Part shown: positions 45,032 to 53,566 of the stretch, in pieces
Numbering within the stretch: position 1 is the first letter of the stretch
Layout: every line of letters starts with the position of its first letter
Assembly (NCBI GenBank): GCA_963838845.1
Contig: CAWISR010000002.1
Span: forward strand, 496,001-560,000
Direction: 5' to 3'
DNA from: CAVRXQ01 sp963838845
GTDB lineage: Bacteria; Actinomycetota; Acidimicrobiia; Acidimicrobiales; Bog-793
DNA length: 64,000 nt
Made by a program: the position numbers and the translations under genes
Notes under the pieces: generated by a model
The model's database searches: none
The model's input: the letters and a program-made list of their open reading frames with translations, nothing else
Told to the model about the DNA's origin: nothing

Positions 45032-45314
45032 CGCAGGACGCGAACCCGAGACCCGTTGGTCCACCAGAGCCCCGACGACGATCATGACGATCGCGATCGT
45101 CGCCGCGGAAGACCCCGTGCGCTTCGATCTCCGTCGCAACCGAGCGGTCCTCGTCCAGGAGACGAAGTCACCCGATGACTTCTGACCCTGGGGAAATGAC
45201 CAGCTCGCGTTGGACAATGACCTGGGCGGTCTGAGACATCCGCCAGGAAGGCGAAGGAGTGTTCGAGAATCGACGGCTGTTCGCGCGACGGAACTTTCGC
45301 GACGCAGATGCGCG

Positions 45315-46259
45315 ATGAAGACAGTCATCGAAGTCAGCAACCTGCGCAAGTCCTATGGCGGGCTTGAACGCGTCCATGGCGTCAGCTTCAGCGTGCGAGC
45401 TGGCCAGGTCTTCGGTTTCCTCGGCGTGAACGGCGCAGGCAAGACCACAACGATCGAGATCCTCGAGGGTTACCGCGACCGCGATTCGGGGCAAGTAAGG
45501 GTTCTCGGCGTCGATCCGAGACACGCCGATCGGTCTTGGCGCAACCGCATCGGGCTCGTGCTGCAGGACTCGACGCTCAACCCCGTCTACAGCGTGCGGG
45601 AGACGGTGACAATGTTCGCTCGCTACTTCATCGCCCCGACCTGCATCGATCGTGTCCTCAGCGCGTCGGGCCTTTCCGAACACGCCGAAGAGCGCATCGG
45701 ACGTCTATCGGGAGGACAGAAGCGCAAGGTTGACGTTGCGCTCGGACTCGTCGGGGACCCGGAGATTCTCTTCCTCGACGAGCCGACAACGGGGCTCGAC
45801 CCGGCGGCGCGCCGCGAAATGTGGGCGACGATCGAGGGCCTGCGCGCCGCAGGAAAGACGATCTTCTTGACCACGCACTACATGGACGAGGCGCAGCACC
45901 TCTCCGACTACATCGTCATCTTGCGCGCAGGCTCAGTGGTCGTCGAAGGCAGCCCTGATCAGCTCAGCCGGCTTCTCGGGGCCGCCTCGCAGATCTCGTT
46001 CGAGCTTCCTCCCGAAGTTCCGTTCGACCAGCTGGCTAGGCAGATCGATGGAGTCCGTTGTGATGAGGGATTGGTGTCGTTCGAAAGCCTTGCAGTGCAG
46101 CGTGATTTAGCGGTGGTGCTTGCCTGGGCCGAAAGCGAGCAGGTTGAACTCGCGAACCTGAAAGTGACCCAACCGAGCCTCGACGACGTCTTTGTGCAGT
46201 TGGCGACGGCGCCAAACGGCGCCGACAGAACTTCGAGATTGATGGTGACCGGTGAATGA
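45315..46259 (+). CDS. ABC exporter ATPase (drug/polyketide type)
   Basis: The start is ATG 45315, giving 314 aa. It shows Walker A GVNGAGKTTT, Q-loop VLQDSTLNP, signature LSGGQKRKVDVALGL, Walker B LFLDEPTTGLD and H-loop TTHYMDEAQ. A DUF4162-like C-terminal domain (about 225-305) completes a daunorubicin-type exporter ATPase. It overlaps the permease gene by 8 nt. The transported compound is unknown. The open frame upstream to 45210 has no similarity. Confidence 0.9.
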   Translation: MKTVIEVSNLRKSYGGLERVHGVSFSVRAGQVFGFLGVNGAGKTTTIEILEGYRDRDSGQVRVLGVDPRHADRSWRNRIGLVLQDSTLNPVYSVRETVTMFARYFIAPTCIDRVLSASGLSEHAEERIGRLSGGQKRKVDVALGLVGDPEILFLDEPTTGLDPAARREMWATIEGLRAAGKTIFLTTHYMDEAQHLSDYIVILRAGSVVVEGSPDQLSRLLGAASQISFELPPEVPFDQLARQIDGVRCDEGLVSFESLAVQRDLAVVLAWAESEQVELANLKVTQPSLDDVFVQLATAPNGADRTSRLMVTGE

Positions 46260-47022
46260 CGTCGCGCTGAGCGCGCTCCAGACCCGCTACTCGTTGATCG
46301 GGTTCCTCAGAAACCCGCGAGCTGTCGTTTTCACTGTCGTCATGCCGCTGTTCCTGCTCGTCATCCTGAACACGATCTTCCATCATCTGGCGGGCTTCGT
46401 CGGCGCGAAGACAGCGGCGCTCTACTACACACCGGCGATGGTCGGCTATCAGATCGCCTGGACAGGCCTCAGCTCACTAAGCGCGACCATCGTCGCCGAT
46501 CGGGAGGCGGGATTGTTGAAACGCTTCCGTGGCACCCCCATGCCGCGCTGGGTCTACCTTGCAGCGGAGATCGCCCGAACAATCGTCGTCGTCTGCTGCA
46601 CGGTTGTCGTCCTCGTCCTCGTCGGCGTTGTCTTCTATCGCGTACGCATCTCGGCTGACGCCGTTGTCGGCATCATCGTGTACGCGGTTCTCGGCTCGGC
46701 GGTGATGGCGTCGCTCGGGCTGGCCCTAGCCCGGGTGAGCTCCACCACCGATTTGGCCGCGGTGCTCGGACCTTTTCTCGTCGTGATCCTGTCATTCATC
46801 TCCGGCGTCTTCGTGCCGATGAACCTCATGCCCGCTTGGCTGTTCGACGTGGGCAAAGCGTTCCCCCTCGAACACCTCGCGAACGGGCTGCGGGCCGCCT
46901 TCACGACGAAGAACTCGAGTGGGGTGACGGCCGGCAATGTTGGCGTGCTCGTGGTCTGGGGCGTTGCCGCAATCCTGGTGGCCATTCCCACCTTCCGCTG
47001 GGAACCGATCGGCCGACGTTGA
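46252..47022 (+). CDS. ABC-2 type exporter permease
   Basis: The 256-aa permease starts at GTG 46252 inside the ATPase tail. It has six hydrophobic helices and ABC-2 features: RNPRAVVFTVVMPLFLLVIL near the N-terminus, the cytoplasmic REAGLLKRFRGTPMP loop, and a C-terminal VFVPMNLMPAWLFDVGKAFPLEHL segment (short parts are typical of ABC-2 proteins). It forms the exporter with the upstream ATPase. The next gene begins ~136 nt downstream. Confidence 0.9.
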   Translation: MNDVALSALQTRYSLIGFLRNPRAVVFTVVMPLFLLVILNTIFHHLAGFVGAKTAALYYTPAMVGYQIAWTGLSSLSATIVADREAGLLKRFRGTPMPRWVYLAAEIARTIVVVCCTVVVLVLVGVVFYRVRISADAVVGIIVYAVLGSAVMASLGLALARVSSTTDLAAVLGPFLVVILSFISGVFVPMNLMPAWLFDVGKAFPLEHLANGLRAAFTTKNSSGVTAGNVGVLVVWGVAAILVAIPTFRWEPIGRR

Positions 47023-47158
47023 TGGCAAGCCGACCCCTCTGACTACGTCCCTTTCCCGGGGTGGCGACCCAACTCAACGTCAATCCCGGGCGGTTGTTCC
47101 GCCTCCGAGCCTTTTGGCCCTTCCGTTTTCTGTCCCGCCGCGCGACGGTGCTGCCGTG

Positions 47159-47602
47159 ATGGGCGCGCAGGAGCGACGGCAACAGCAGGAGTCAGGCCAC
47201 CGACTCGTTCCGCACACCGCGGACTGCGTCATTGAAGCGTGGGCACCCAATCCGGTCGGTTGCATCGGCGAAGCGCTCCAGGCCCTAGTCGAAGAATTTG
47301 CCGAGGTTCAAGAAGAGCCTTCGTCGAGAACCCTGCCGCTTACCGCGACCGAAGGAGTCGGAGAAGACGCTCTCGTCCAACTGCTCGAGGAGGTCATCTA
47401 CGCCGTGGATGTCTTCTCGGTCGTCCCGATTCGGTTTCATCTCGCCGACACCGAGGATGGTGGGGTGGCCGGCGACATGGAGGTCATCCCAGCGAGCCGC
47501 GCCGAGATTGTCGGCCCGTTACCGAAAGGTGTCTCGTACCACAACCTGTCGATGAACTGTGGCGATGGAACTTGGCGGTGCCACGTCTTGATCGACGTGT
47601 GA
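47159..47602 (+). CDS. Archease-family protein
   Basis: The 147-aa protein resembles archease (PF01951), the cofactor that speeds guanylylation and turnover of RtcB RNA ligase. Hallmarks are HTADCVIEAW (the conserved metal-ligand Asp, about residue 22), LLEEVIYAVDV, AGDMEVIPA, PLPKGVSYHNLSM and the terminal CHVLIDV. ATG 47159 or GTG 47156 may start it; neither has a clear ribosome site. rtcB follows 700 nt downstream, after one intervening gene. Confidence 0.88.
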   Translation: MGAQERRQQQESGHRLVPHTADCVIEAWAPNPVGCIGEALQALVEEFAEVQEEPSSRTLPLTATEGVGEDALVQLLEEVIYAVDVFSVVPIRFHLADTEDGGVAGDMEVIPASRAEIVGPLPKGVSYHNLSMNCGDGTWRCHVLIDV

Positions 47603-47714
47603 ACAAGAACGCGCCGCCGGAAAAGGACAATCGGCGCTACTCGCATGGCGTTCGACCTGAGACGCTATCGGTATCTCCCGAGGTCCTTCGTGGTCCGAGT
47701 AGGGAGGCAGTGAA

Positions 47715-48266
47715 ATGCGTACAGCGCTTCTCGTAGTCGACATGCTCAACGACTTCGTCGACGGATCTCTTGCCAACCCGGCAGCGAAAGCGATCATCGA
47801 GCCGATCTCGGCTCTCGTCGACAACGGGCGCTCAGCCGACGACTGGGTCGTCGTCTACGCCAACGACGCCCATCTCCCCACTGACATCGAGCTACGGGTC
47901 TTCCCGCCACACGCGATGGCGGGGACACCGGGTTCCGAAGTCGTGGACTCGCTCCGCCCGCGTCCCGACGACGTCGTCGTTCCAAAACGGTTCTATTCAG
48001 CGTTCACCGAGACCGAGCTTGACGCCGCCTTGCGCTCTCGAGACGTCGGTCGTCTTGTCGTCGTCGGTCAGCACACCGACTGCTGCATCCGCCACTCGAG
48101 CTATGACGCGTTCCGGCTCGGCTACGAACTCACCGTTTGTCCCGAGGCGACGACCGTATTCGAGCCTGGCTCGAACGAGCCGATCGCGCAGCGTCAGGAT
48201 CGAGCGCTCGCCTACCTCACTACCTACTACGGGGCTCGAATCGACCACCTCCCCGACATCAGCTGA
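47715..48266 (+). CDS. Isochorismatase-family cysteine hydrolase (nicotinamidase-like)
   Basis: The 183-aa protein starts at ATG 47715 behind GGGAGG. The catalytic triad is visible: Asp9 in LLVVDMLNDFV, Lys in VVPKRFYSAF, and Cys in GQHTDCCIRHSSYDAF. The family includes nicotinamidase and N-carbamoyl hydrolases. A nicotinamidase role would link to NAD recycling, but this is inference. It is placed between archease and rtcB in the same direction, with gaps of 112 and 34 nt. Confidence 0.87.
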   Translation: MRTALLVVDMLNDFVDGSLANPAAKAIIEPISALVDNGRSADDWVVVYANDAHLPTDIELRVFPPHAMAGTPGSEVVDSLRPRPDDVVVPKRFYSAFTETELDAALRSRDVGRLVVVGQHTDCCIRHSSYDAFRLGYELTVCPEATTVFEPGSNEPIAQRQDRALAYLTTYYGARIDHLPDIS

Positions 48267-48300
48267 CCGAGGGTGACTCCCGCGAGAACGGAGGACAGTG

Positions 48301-49791
48301 ATGTCACAGGTTCGTCGACTCGTGAGCGAAGCCGCTGCGTCGCGTGAGCGCCAGCCACAAGCAGAATCGTTTCCCTCATACAGAAGAATTGGGGACGCTA
48401 CCTGGCGCATCGACCCGATCGGCGCGATGCGCGTACCGGCCATCTTGTTCGCGTCACCGGCGCTGCTGGACAAAGTCGAAGCCGAAGCCGCGCGCCAGCT
48501 GATGAACGTCGCCAGCCTGCCCGGCGTCGTCGCTGGCGCGTTCGCGATGCCCGACGTCCACTCGGGCTATGGCTTCCCGATCGGGGGTGTCGCCGCCACC
48601 GACGTCGCCGCCGGCGGCGTCATCTCACCTGGCGGTGTCGGCTTCGATATCTCCTGCGGAGTACGCCTACTCGAGACACCGCTCGGCCGCGACGAGACTG
48701 CGCCGCGCCTCGGGGCGCTGATGGACGCTCTCGACACGTCGGTGCCGAGGGGACTCGGGCGCGGCGCAGTCTGGCACCTCAACAGCGCCCGAGACCTTGA
48801 GCCCGTCCTCCGGGAAGGAGCGCGGGCGGCTGTCCACGCAGGTCTCGGCAACGAGGAGGACCTGCGACGGTGTGAAGACGGCGGCGTGCTCTCTGGGGCG
48901 GATGTCGCCGAAGTCAGCGAGCGAGCGATCGAGCGTGGGCTGCACCAGGTCGGCAGCCTCGGCTCGGGCAATCACTTCCTCGAGGTTCAGTTCGTCGATG
49001 AGATCTTCGACGAGCGTGCGGCGGCGGCCTTCGGGCTGTTTTCTTCACAGGTCTGCGTCATGATCCACTGCGGATCGCGAGGACTTGGCCACCAGATCTG
49101 TTCCGACCACGTCCGCTCGATGATCGGCGCGATGGCGCGCTTCGGCATCTCGGTGCCCGACCGCCAGCTCGCTTGCGTACCGGTCGAATCGCGAGAGGGC
49201 CGCGCCTACCTTGGGGCGATGGCCGCTGCTGCGAACTATGGCCGGGCTAACCGCCAGGCACTCACCGAGGCCGTTCGCCGCGCCTTCCGGGTTGCGATCG
49301 GCACCGACGCGCTCGCACTTTGCTACGACGTCTCGCACAACCTCGCGAAGCTCGAACACCACGAGCTCGATGGGGAACGCCTCCTCCTCTGCGTACACCG
49401 CAAGGGCGCCACCCTGGCCCTTCCGCCTGGCCACCCGGACCTTCCTGAGGAGTTACGCCAGCATGGCCAGCCGGTGCTCGTTCCCGGCTCGATGGGAAGC
49501 GCCTCATACGTGCTCACGGGCGTCGATCCGGGCGGCGCCTTCTCGTCCGCGTGCCACGGCGCCGGGCGTGCGATGAGCCGCCACGCTGCAGCAAGGGCCG
49601 TGCGCAGCGACGCGCTGCGACGCGAGCTCGAGGAAGCGCACATCGCTGTTCGCGCCCGCTCGGCACGTGGGCTCACCGAGGAAGCTCCGCTCGCCTATAA
49701 GGACATCGATGAGGTGGTCACCACATGCGAGCGCGCGGGTCTCGCGCGCCGTGTCGCGCGCCTTCGCCCGATTGGGGTGCTGAAGGGCTGA
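48301..49791 (+). CDS. rtcB: RNA-splicing ligase RtcB
   Basis: This GTP- and Mn-dependent ligase joins 2',3'-cyclic phosphate (or 3'-phosphate) and 5'-OH RNA ends. The start is ATG 48301 with GGAGG 6 nt upstream, giving 496 aa. Motifs are MPDVHSGYGFPIGG, DISCGVR (metal Cys), GSLGSGNHFLEVQ, HCGSRGLGHQ, SHNLAKLEHH and CHGAGRAMSR with the GMP-accepting His419. Its upstream archease is its known activator. In bacteria this pair is an RNA repair system, for example for nuclease-cut tRNA. Confidence 0.95.
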   Translation: MSQVRRLVSEAAASRERQPQAESFPSYRRIGDATWRIDPIGAMRVPAILFASPALLDKVEAEAARQLMNVASLPGVVAGAFAMPDVHSGYGFPIGGVAATDVAAGGVISPGGVGFDISCGVRLLETPLGRDETAPRLGALMDALDTSVPRGLGRGAVWHLNSARDLEPVLREGARAAVHAGLGNEEDLRRCEDGGVLSGADVAEVSERAIERGLHQVGSLGSGNHFLEVQFVDEIFDERAAAAFGLFSSQVCVMIHCGSRGLGHQICSDHVRSMIGAMARFGISVPDRQLACVPVESREGRAYLGAMAAAANYGRANRQALTEAVRRAFRVAIGTDALALCYDVSHNLAKLEHHELDGERLLLCVHRKGATLALPPGHPDLPEELRQHGQPVLVPGSMGSASYVLTGVDPGGAFSSACHGAGRAMSRHAAARAVRSDALRRELEEAHIAVRARSARGLTEEAPLAYKDIDEVVTTCERAGLARRVARLRPIGVLKG

Positions 49792-49878
49792 CCGTCGGCC
49801 ATGTCGCTCGGCTGCTCAAACAAACCGAACAACGCGGTCGCTAGTGGAGCGAAAACGCAGATGCAGTCGCGGTGTTCT

Positions 49879-50847
49879 CTATCGGAGTTGGTCACTTCGA
49901 AGTTCGACCACGAGTCGACCGGCACGTTCTGTGACCTCGGTTCCAAAAGCCGCACACGAGCGCGTGAAGCGTCGGGTGATCCATGTCGTCTCGTCGCCCA
50001 GCGCGAGGCGCGTGTAACAGAAGTCGAGCGCAAGCGGAACGGCTTCGATGCGTGTTGGGATCGCGCCTTCGAACGTGACGAGAAAAAGCAGACCAAGGTC
50101 ATTTCGCAAGTCGGCGTCGGTCGCGTAATCGTCGATGAAGTCGCCGAGGTCGTAGATGATCCGGTCGGCTATGCCGTGGAACACGTGAGCAGAGTGGCCG
50201 GCTACAAGGGTCGCGCCTGCACCACGAAACGCGGCGGCCGCCTCTCTCACGCGGGCGACCGGCTCGCTCGTCATATTCGGCCCCCAGTGCGGCGAGACGA
50301 CGACGACGTCCGCGTCGAGGCCGCCAATCGTGTCGAGTAACCACCGAGGTGCCCCGTGCCGAGGATCGGCGTACGCGACGCCCGGGAGTGCCCGTGTCGC
50401 CGCATAGCTGGGGGGATGATCGGTCACCCCAACGAGGCCCACGCGCGTGCCAGCTCGTTCGAGTACCACGGGAGCGCGCGCCGATCGCTCATCATTTCCC
50501 GCACCGATCAAGGCGATCCCGGCTTCGGAGAGGTAGCGGAACGTGTCTCGCAACGCGTCTCGGCCAAAGTCGAGCGCGTGGTTGTTTGCGAGGGTGACGC
50601 AGCCGACACCGAGGAGCTGCAACGCCTCCGTGGCGAGGGGGGGTGCCCGGAAGAAAAACGGCTTCCCCGGTTCGCGCCACGGTCGTCCCCGCTCAGAGAT
50701 CACGCACTCAAGATTGAGGACGAACAGATCGGCCTCGTGGGTGGCCGCGACGACCTCTGGTGAAAAGAGCCCCTCTGGACCGACGTCGGCCAGACGCTTC
50801 GCGACCAATCGGCCGAGCATCGTGTCGCCGGCGAGCGCGAGCTTCAT
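49879..50847 (-). CDS. CapA-family metallophosphoesterase-like protein
   Basis: The 322-aa protein belongs to the CapA/PgsA (poly-gamma-glutamate) family. Metal-site motifs are LALAGDTMLGR, LNLECVIS, LANNHALDFG, VVVSPHWG and GHSAHVFHG. No signal peptide or TM helix is seen, so it is probably cytoplasmic, unlike capsule-synthesis CapA. Mycobacterial Rv0574c is a DosR-regulon member of this family (from memory). It begins 3 nt after the phosphoribosyltransferase-hydrolase stop, so they form one operon, convergent with rtcB. Confidence 0.88.
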   Translation of the reverse strand: MKLALAGDTMLGRLVAKRLADVGPEGLFSPEVVAATHEADLFVLNLECVISERGRPWREPGKPFFFRAPPLATEALQLLGVGCVTLANNHALDFGRDALRDTFRYLSEAGIALIGAGNDERSARAPVVLERAGTRVGLVGVTDHPPSYAATRALPGVAYADPRHGAPRWLLDTIGGLDADVVVVSPHWGPNMTSEPVARVREAAAAFRGAGATLVAGHSAHVFHGIADRIIYDLGDFIDDYATDADLRNDLGLLFLVTFEGAIPTRIEAVPLALDFCYTRLALGDETTWITRRFTRSCAAFGTEVTERAGRLVVELRSDQLR

Positions 50848-50850
50848 CGC

Positions 50851-52188
50851 TCATACCACCGGCTGCGCTCGGCCCCTCAGGTAGGCGATGAACCAGTCCC
50901 GGGCTAGCTCGGCAGCGACCCGAAGCGTGCCCGGCTCCTCAAAGAGGTGGGTGGCTCCCGGCACTACGGCGAGGCGGTTCTCGCAGCGCAGTCGCGCTTG
51001 GGCATCTCGATTGAGCTCGAGCACAACGGGGTCCGCGCCACCGACAATGAGCAACGTGGGTGCCTCGACGTCTGCGAGGCGAGAGCCGGCGAGATCTGGA
51101 CGGCCGCCCCGAGAGACGACGGCCGCCACCTCGGCGCCAGGCTCGGCCGCCGCCCACAAGGCTGCTCCCGCGCCGGTGCTGGCGCCGAAGTAGCCAATCG
51201 AAATCCGTTCGCTATCGCTCTCGGAACGCAGCCATTTAGCGATGTCGTTGAGGCGCCCGGCAAGGAGCGGAACGTCAAACACGTTCGAACGGTCGAACTC
51301 TTCTTCGAGAGTCAAAAGATCGAACAGAAGTGTGCCAAGTCCCCCCTCGTTCAAGATCGTTGCGACGAAGCGATTGCGGGGGCTGAAGCGGCCGCTCCCG
51401 CTGCCGTGCGCGAAGACCACAACGCCGGGGGCGCCTTCGGGCAGGGTCACGTGACCCACCAATCGCACCGCACCGGACCACACCTCGACGTCCTCGTCGC
51501 GTGCAGGCGGGTCATCAGCCCTCGCGGCCGATGTGCCAGACGTCGGTGCACGCCGGGTTGGCTGTTCGAGCAAAGCGATGACCTCGTCGTCGGACGTCTG
51601 GGCAAAATCGACGTAGAACTGACCGATCGCCAAGAAGAACTCGGGCGTCTCCACGCAAACGAGCTCGTCGGCGTCGCCGTCGATCCGCGCTTTCCAGTCT
51701 GAAGGTGCCACCGGAACCGCGAGGACCACGCGCGTTGCTCCCTGGGCGCGGGCGACCTGGCAGGCGGCTCGCGCGGTCGAACCGGTCGCGATGCCGTCGT
51801 CGACGATGATCACGGTTTGGCCTGCCAGCGCTACCCGGGGCCGCTCCCCCCGATAACGGCGCTCTCGGCGTTGCAGCTCCGCCCGCTCGAGCGACTCCAC
51901 TTCGGCAAGCTCGTGCTCCGACACACGAGCGCTTCGGGCGACTTCATCGTTCACGACGCGCACGCCGCCCTCGCCGATCGCACCCACGCCCAGCTCTCGC
52001 TGGAAGGGCACGCCGAGCTTGCGCACCACGAGAACGTCGAGCGGAGCGCCGAGCGACTTCGCAATCTCGTAGGCGACGGGTACGCCTCCGCGGGGCAGGC
52101 CGAGCACAACGACCCGATCGGCGCCGCGCCAATGCTGCAATAGGGCGGCAAGTTGCTGCCCCGCGTCGGCACGGTTTGCAAAGACCAT
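50851..52188 (-). CDS. Phosphoribosyltransferase-alpha/beta-hydrolase fusion
   Basis: The start is ATG 52188 with GAGGG 5 nt upstream; a GTG at 52200 is less likely. The protein has 445 aa. Residues 1-210 are a type I phosphoribosyltransferase with RGGVPVAYEIA and PRPP loop VIIVDDGIATGSTA. After an Ala/Pro linker (about 215-230), a dienelactone-hydrolase-like domain shows FAHGSGSGR (oxyanion), nucleophile Ser in GASTGAGAAL, and the catalytic His in GATHLF. The same fusion is Rv0571c in the DosR regulon (from memory). Substrates are unknown. It heads the operon with the CapA gene. Confidence 0.9.
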   Translation of the reverse strand: MVFANRADAGQQLAALLQHWRGADRVVVLGLPRGGVPVAYEIAKSLGAPLDVLVVRKLGVPFQRELGVGAIGEGGVRVVNDEVARSARVSEHELAEVESLERAELQRRERRYRGERPRVALAGQTVIIVDDGIATGSTARAACQVARAQGATRVVLAVPVAPSDWKARIDGDADELVCVETPEFFLAIGQFYVDFAQTSDDEVIALLEQPTRRAPTSGTSAARADDPPARDEDVEVWSGAVRLVGHVTLPEGAPGVVVFAHGSGSGRFSPRNRFVATILNEGGLGTLLFDLLTLEEEFDRSNVFDVPLLAGRLNDIAKWLRSESDSERISIGYFGASTGAGAALWAAAEPGAEVAAVVSRGGRPDLAGSRLADVEAPTLLIVGGADPVVLELNRDAQARLRCENRLAVVPGATHLFEEPGTLRVAAELARDWFIAYLRGRAQPVV

Positions 52189-52333
52189 CTGGTCCCTCAC
52201 ATTTACGTTCTCGCGAGAAGCGCTCCGCCAGAGCCGATCATCGCACGCTCGATCAAGGGATCACGGACGCGAGCAAAGACTCCTTGCCAGACCTTGGCCC
52301 CGCCTTCGTGACGGATCGGCCAGCCGCCGCAGG

Positions 52334-52654
52334 TCACGCCGCGTGAGCTTGCTCGTCGACGTTCTCGGCCTTCGCGTGGGCGCTGGCGAGATCGGCGATC
52401 GGTGCTGACGGGAGCATCTCCTCATACTGCACAGCACGGCCAAGCGCGATTTCAGCAGCTTCTCGCTCGAGATGCGCAGCTCGGTTCAACGCCTCGCGCA
52501 ACTCGTCTTCGTTGCCGATCACATGCACCATCGATCGGGGCTCGGTGAGCGAGGCGGAGGCGTCCAGAGCTGCTCGGCGACGCGAGAACACGACAGCCAG
52601 GAGGGCGAGGACGGCTAGACCCGCACCGACCAATACCCACATCAGAATTGCCAT
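52334..52654 (-). CDS. Small single-pass membrane protein, unknown
   Basis: The 106-aa frame starts at ATG 52654 with GGAGGG ~9 nt upstream. A TM helix (about 3-23; WVLVGAGLAVLALLAVVF) is followed by RRR, giving an N-out, C-in topology. The cytoplasmic part is a helix rich in Glu/Ala (NEDELREALNRAAHLEREAAEIALGRA, partly coiled coil). No family is recognised. It lies upstream of the phosphoribosyltransferase operon on the same strand, 145 nt apart. Confidence 0.6.
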   Translation of the reverse strand: MAILMWVLVGAGLAVLALLAVVFSRRRAALDASASLTEPRSMVHVIGNEDELREALNRAAHLEREAAEIALGRAVQYEEMLPSAPIADLASAHAKAENVDEQAHAA

Positions 52655-52914
52655 CTCGGTTTTCCCTCCGGATCGATGATCTCGGAAAACGGGGTCACCC
52701 TCCAGGGTCAGAGGACCGAAACTCTTCCAGATCGGTTTGTGGCTCAGAGCCCGTCGCGGGCAGTGCCCTCGCGCAGCCCGAACTCACGGATCGACGGTGC
52801 TGCTGGCGACGACTGTCCGGCCGGCTGTTGAAGTAGCCGGACTCACGGCGGCGAGCTGGACAAGCTCGTCGCATCGTCGCGCTCGCGTCGACGTCGAGGC
52901 GATGGGCGAGCGAC

Positions 52915-53565
52915 TCATCGCGCACGTCGAAGACCGGCACGGACGAGTGCCGACTCAAGGTCGCGCACGTCGATGCCGGCTTCGCGAGCCAAGTTGGCGA
53001 GCGCTTGGATCGTCATCGGCCTCTTTGCCTTCGTCAAGCCGAGATGCGCCGCCGTGACCGCGGCTCGCTGGTCGAGTGGCGGTCGAGCCCCGGACCATAC
53101 CCCGCGCAGTTCGCGCAGGAACACTCGAACGGTGACCGATCCCCAACCCGGAAGGCGATCAAGCTCGGCTTCGAGACCGCTCGGATCGGCGAGCGAACTC
53201 AATTCGGCGATGCCCTTCGGGTAGCGGTCCGCGACCGCAGTCGCCAGTTCGAGGAGGCGCGTCGCAGTGCTGAAGTCATAGCGGGCGTATCCACCGGAGT
53301 CGAGGAGCACGACGAGATCGTCCCAGCTGCGCTCGGAGGCGTCGTGAATCGTCGCGACCCCACCTTCGACCAAAGAGCGATACGTGTTCATCGCAATTTG
53401 CGCTGAAATCCTCGTGCCGAACAACGTCGAAGCAAGGAACCATTTTTCGACTTGTCCGGCCCCTCCGTCCACGTCGATACCGAGCTCGCTCGAGAACCGA
53501 CCACCGAGCTGCGTGACGAGTCGCGCCGCAGCCACGACCCGAGTCGGGACCCGTTCAGAAGGCAA
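52915..53565 (-). CDS. HhH-GPD-superfamily protein (endonuclease III-related)
   Basis: The 216-aa protein resembles the helix-hairpin-helix base-excision fold. WFLASTLFGTRISAQIAMNTY resembles the first core helix, and the HhH motif is LPGWGSVTVRVFLREL (about 138-153). There is no C-terminal four-Cys iron-sulfur cluster, and no obvious catalytic Lys-Asp pair like that of Nth follows the hairpin, so glycosylase activity is doubtful. It could be a DNA-binding or minimal repair protein. It is convergent-side neighbour of nothing conserved, with a ~260-nt empty stretch downstream (52655-52914). Confidence 0.68.
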   Translation of the reverse strand: MPSERVPTRVVAAARLVTQLGGRFSSELGIDVDGGAGQVEKWFLASTLFGTRISAQIAMNTYRSLVEGGVATIHDASERSWDDLVVLLDSGGYARYDFSTATRLLELATAVADRYPKGIAELSSLADPSGLEAELDRLPGWGSVTVRVFLRELRGVWSGARPPLDQRAAVTAAHLGLTKAKRPMTIQALANLAREAGIDVRDLESALVRAGLRRAR

Positions 53566-53566
53566 G

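Noticed and set aside
45015..45075. A tRNA-like remnant on the minus strand (GGGTTCGCGTCC resembles a T arm)
   Set aside because: No acceptor stem, D arm or anticodon arm can be paired around it. It is probably chance in GC-rich DNA.
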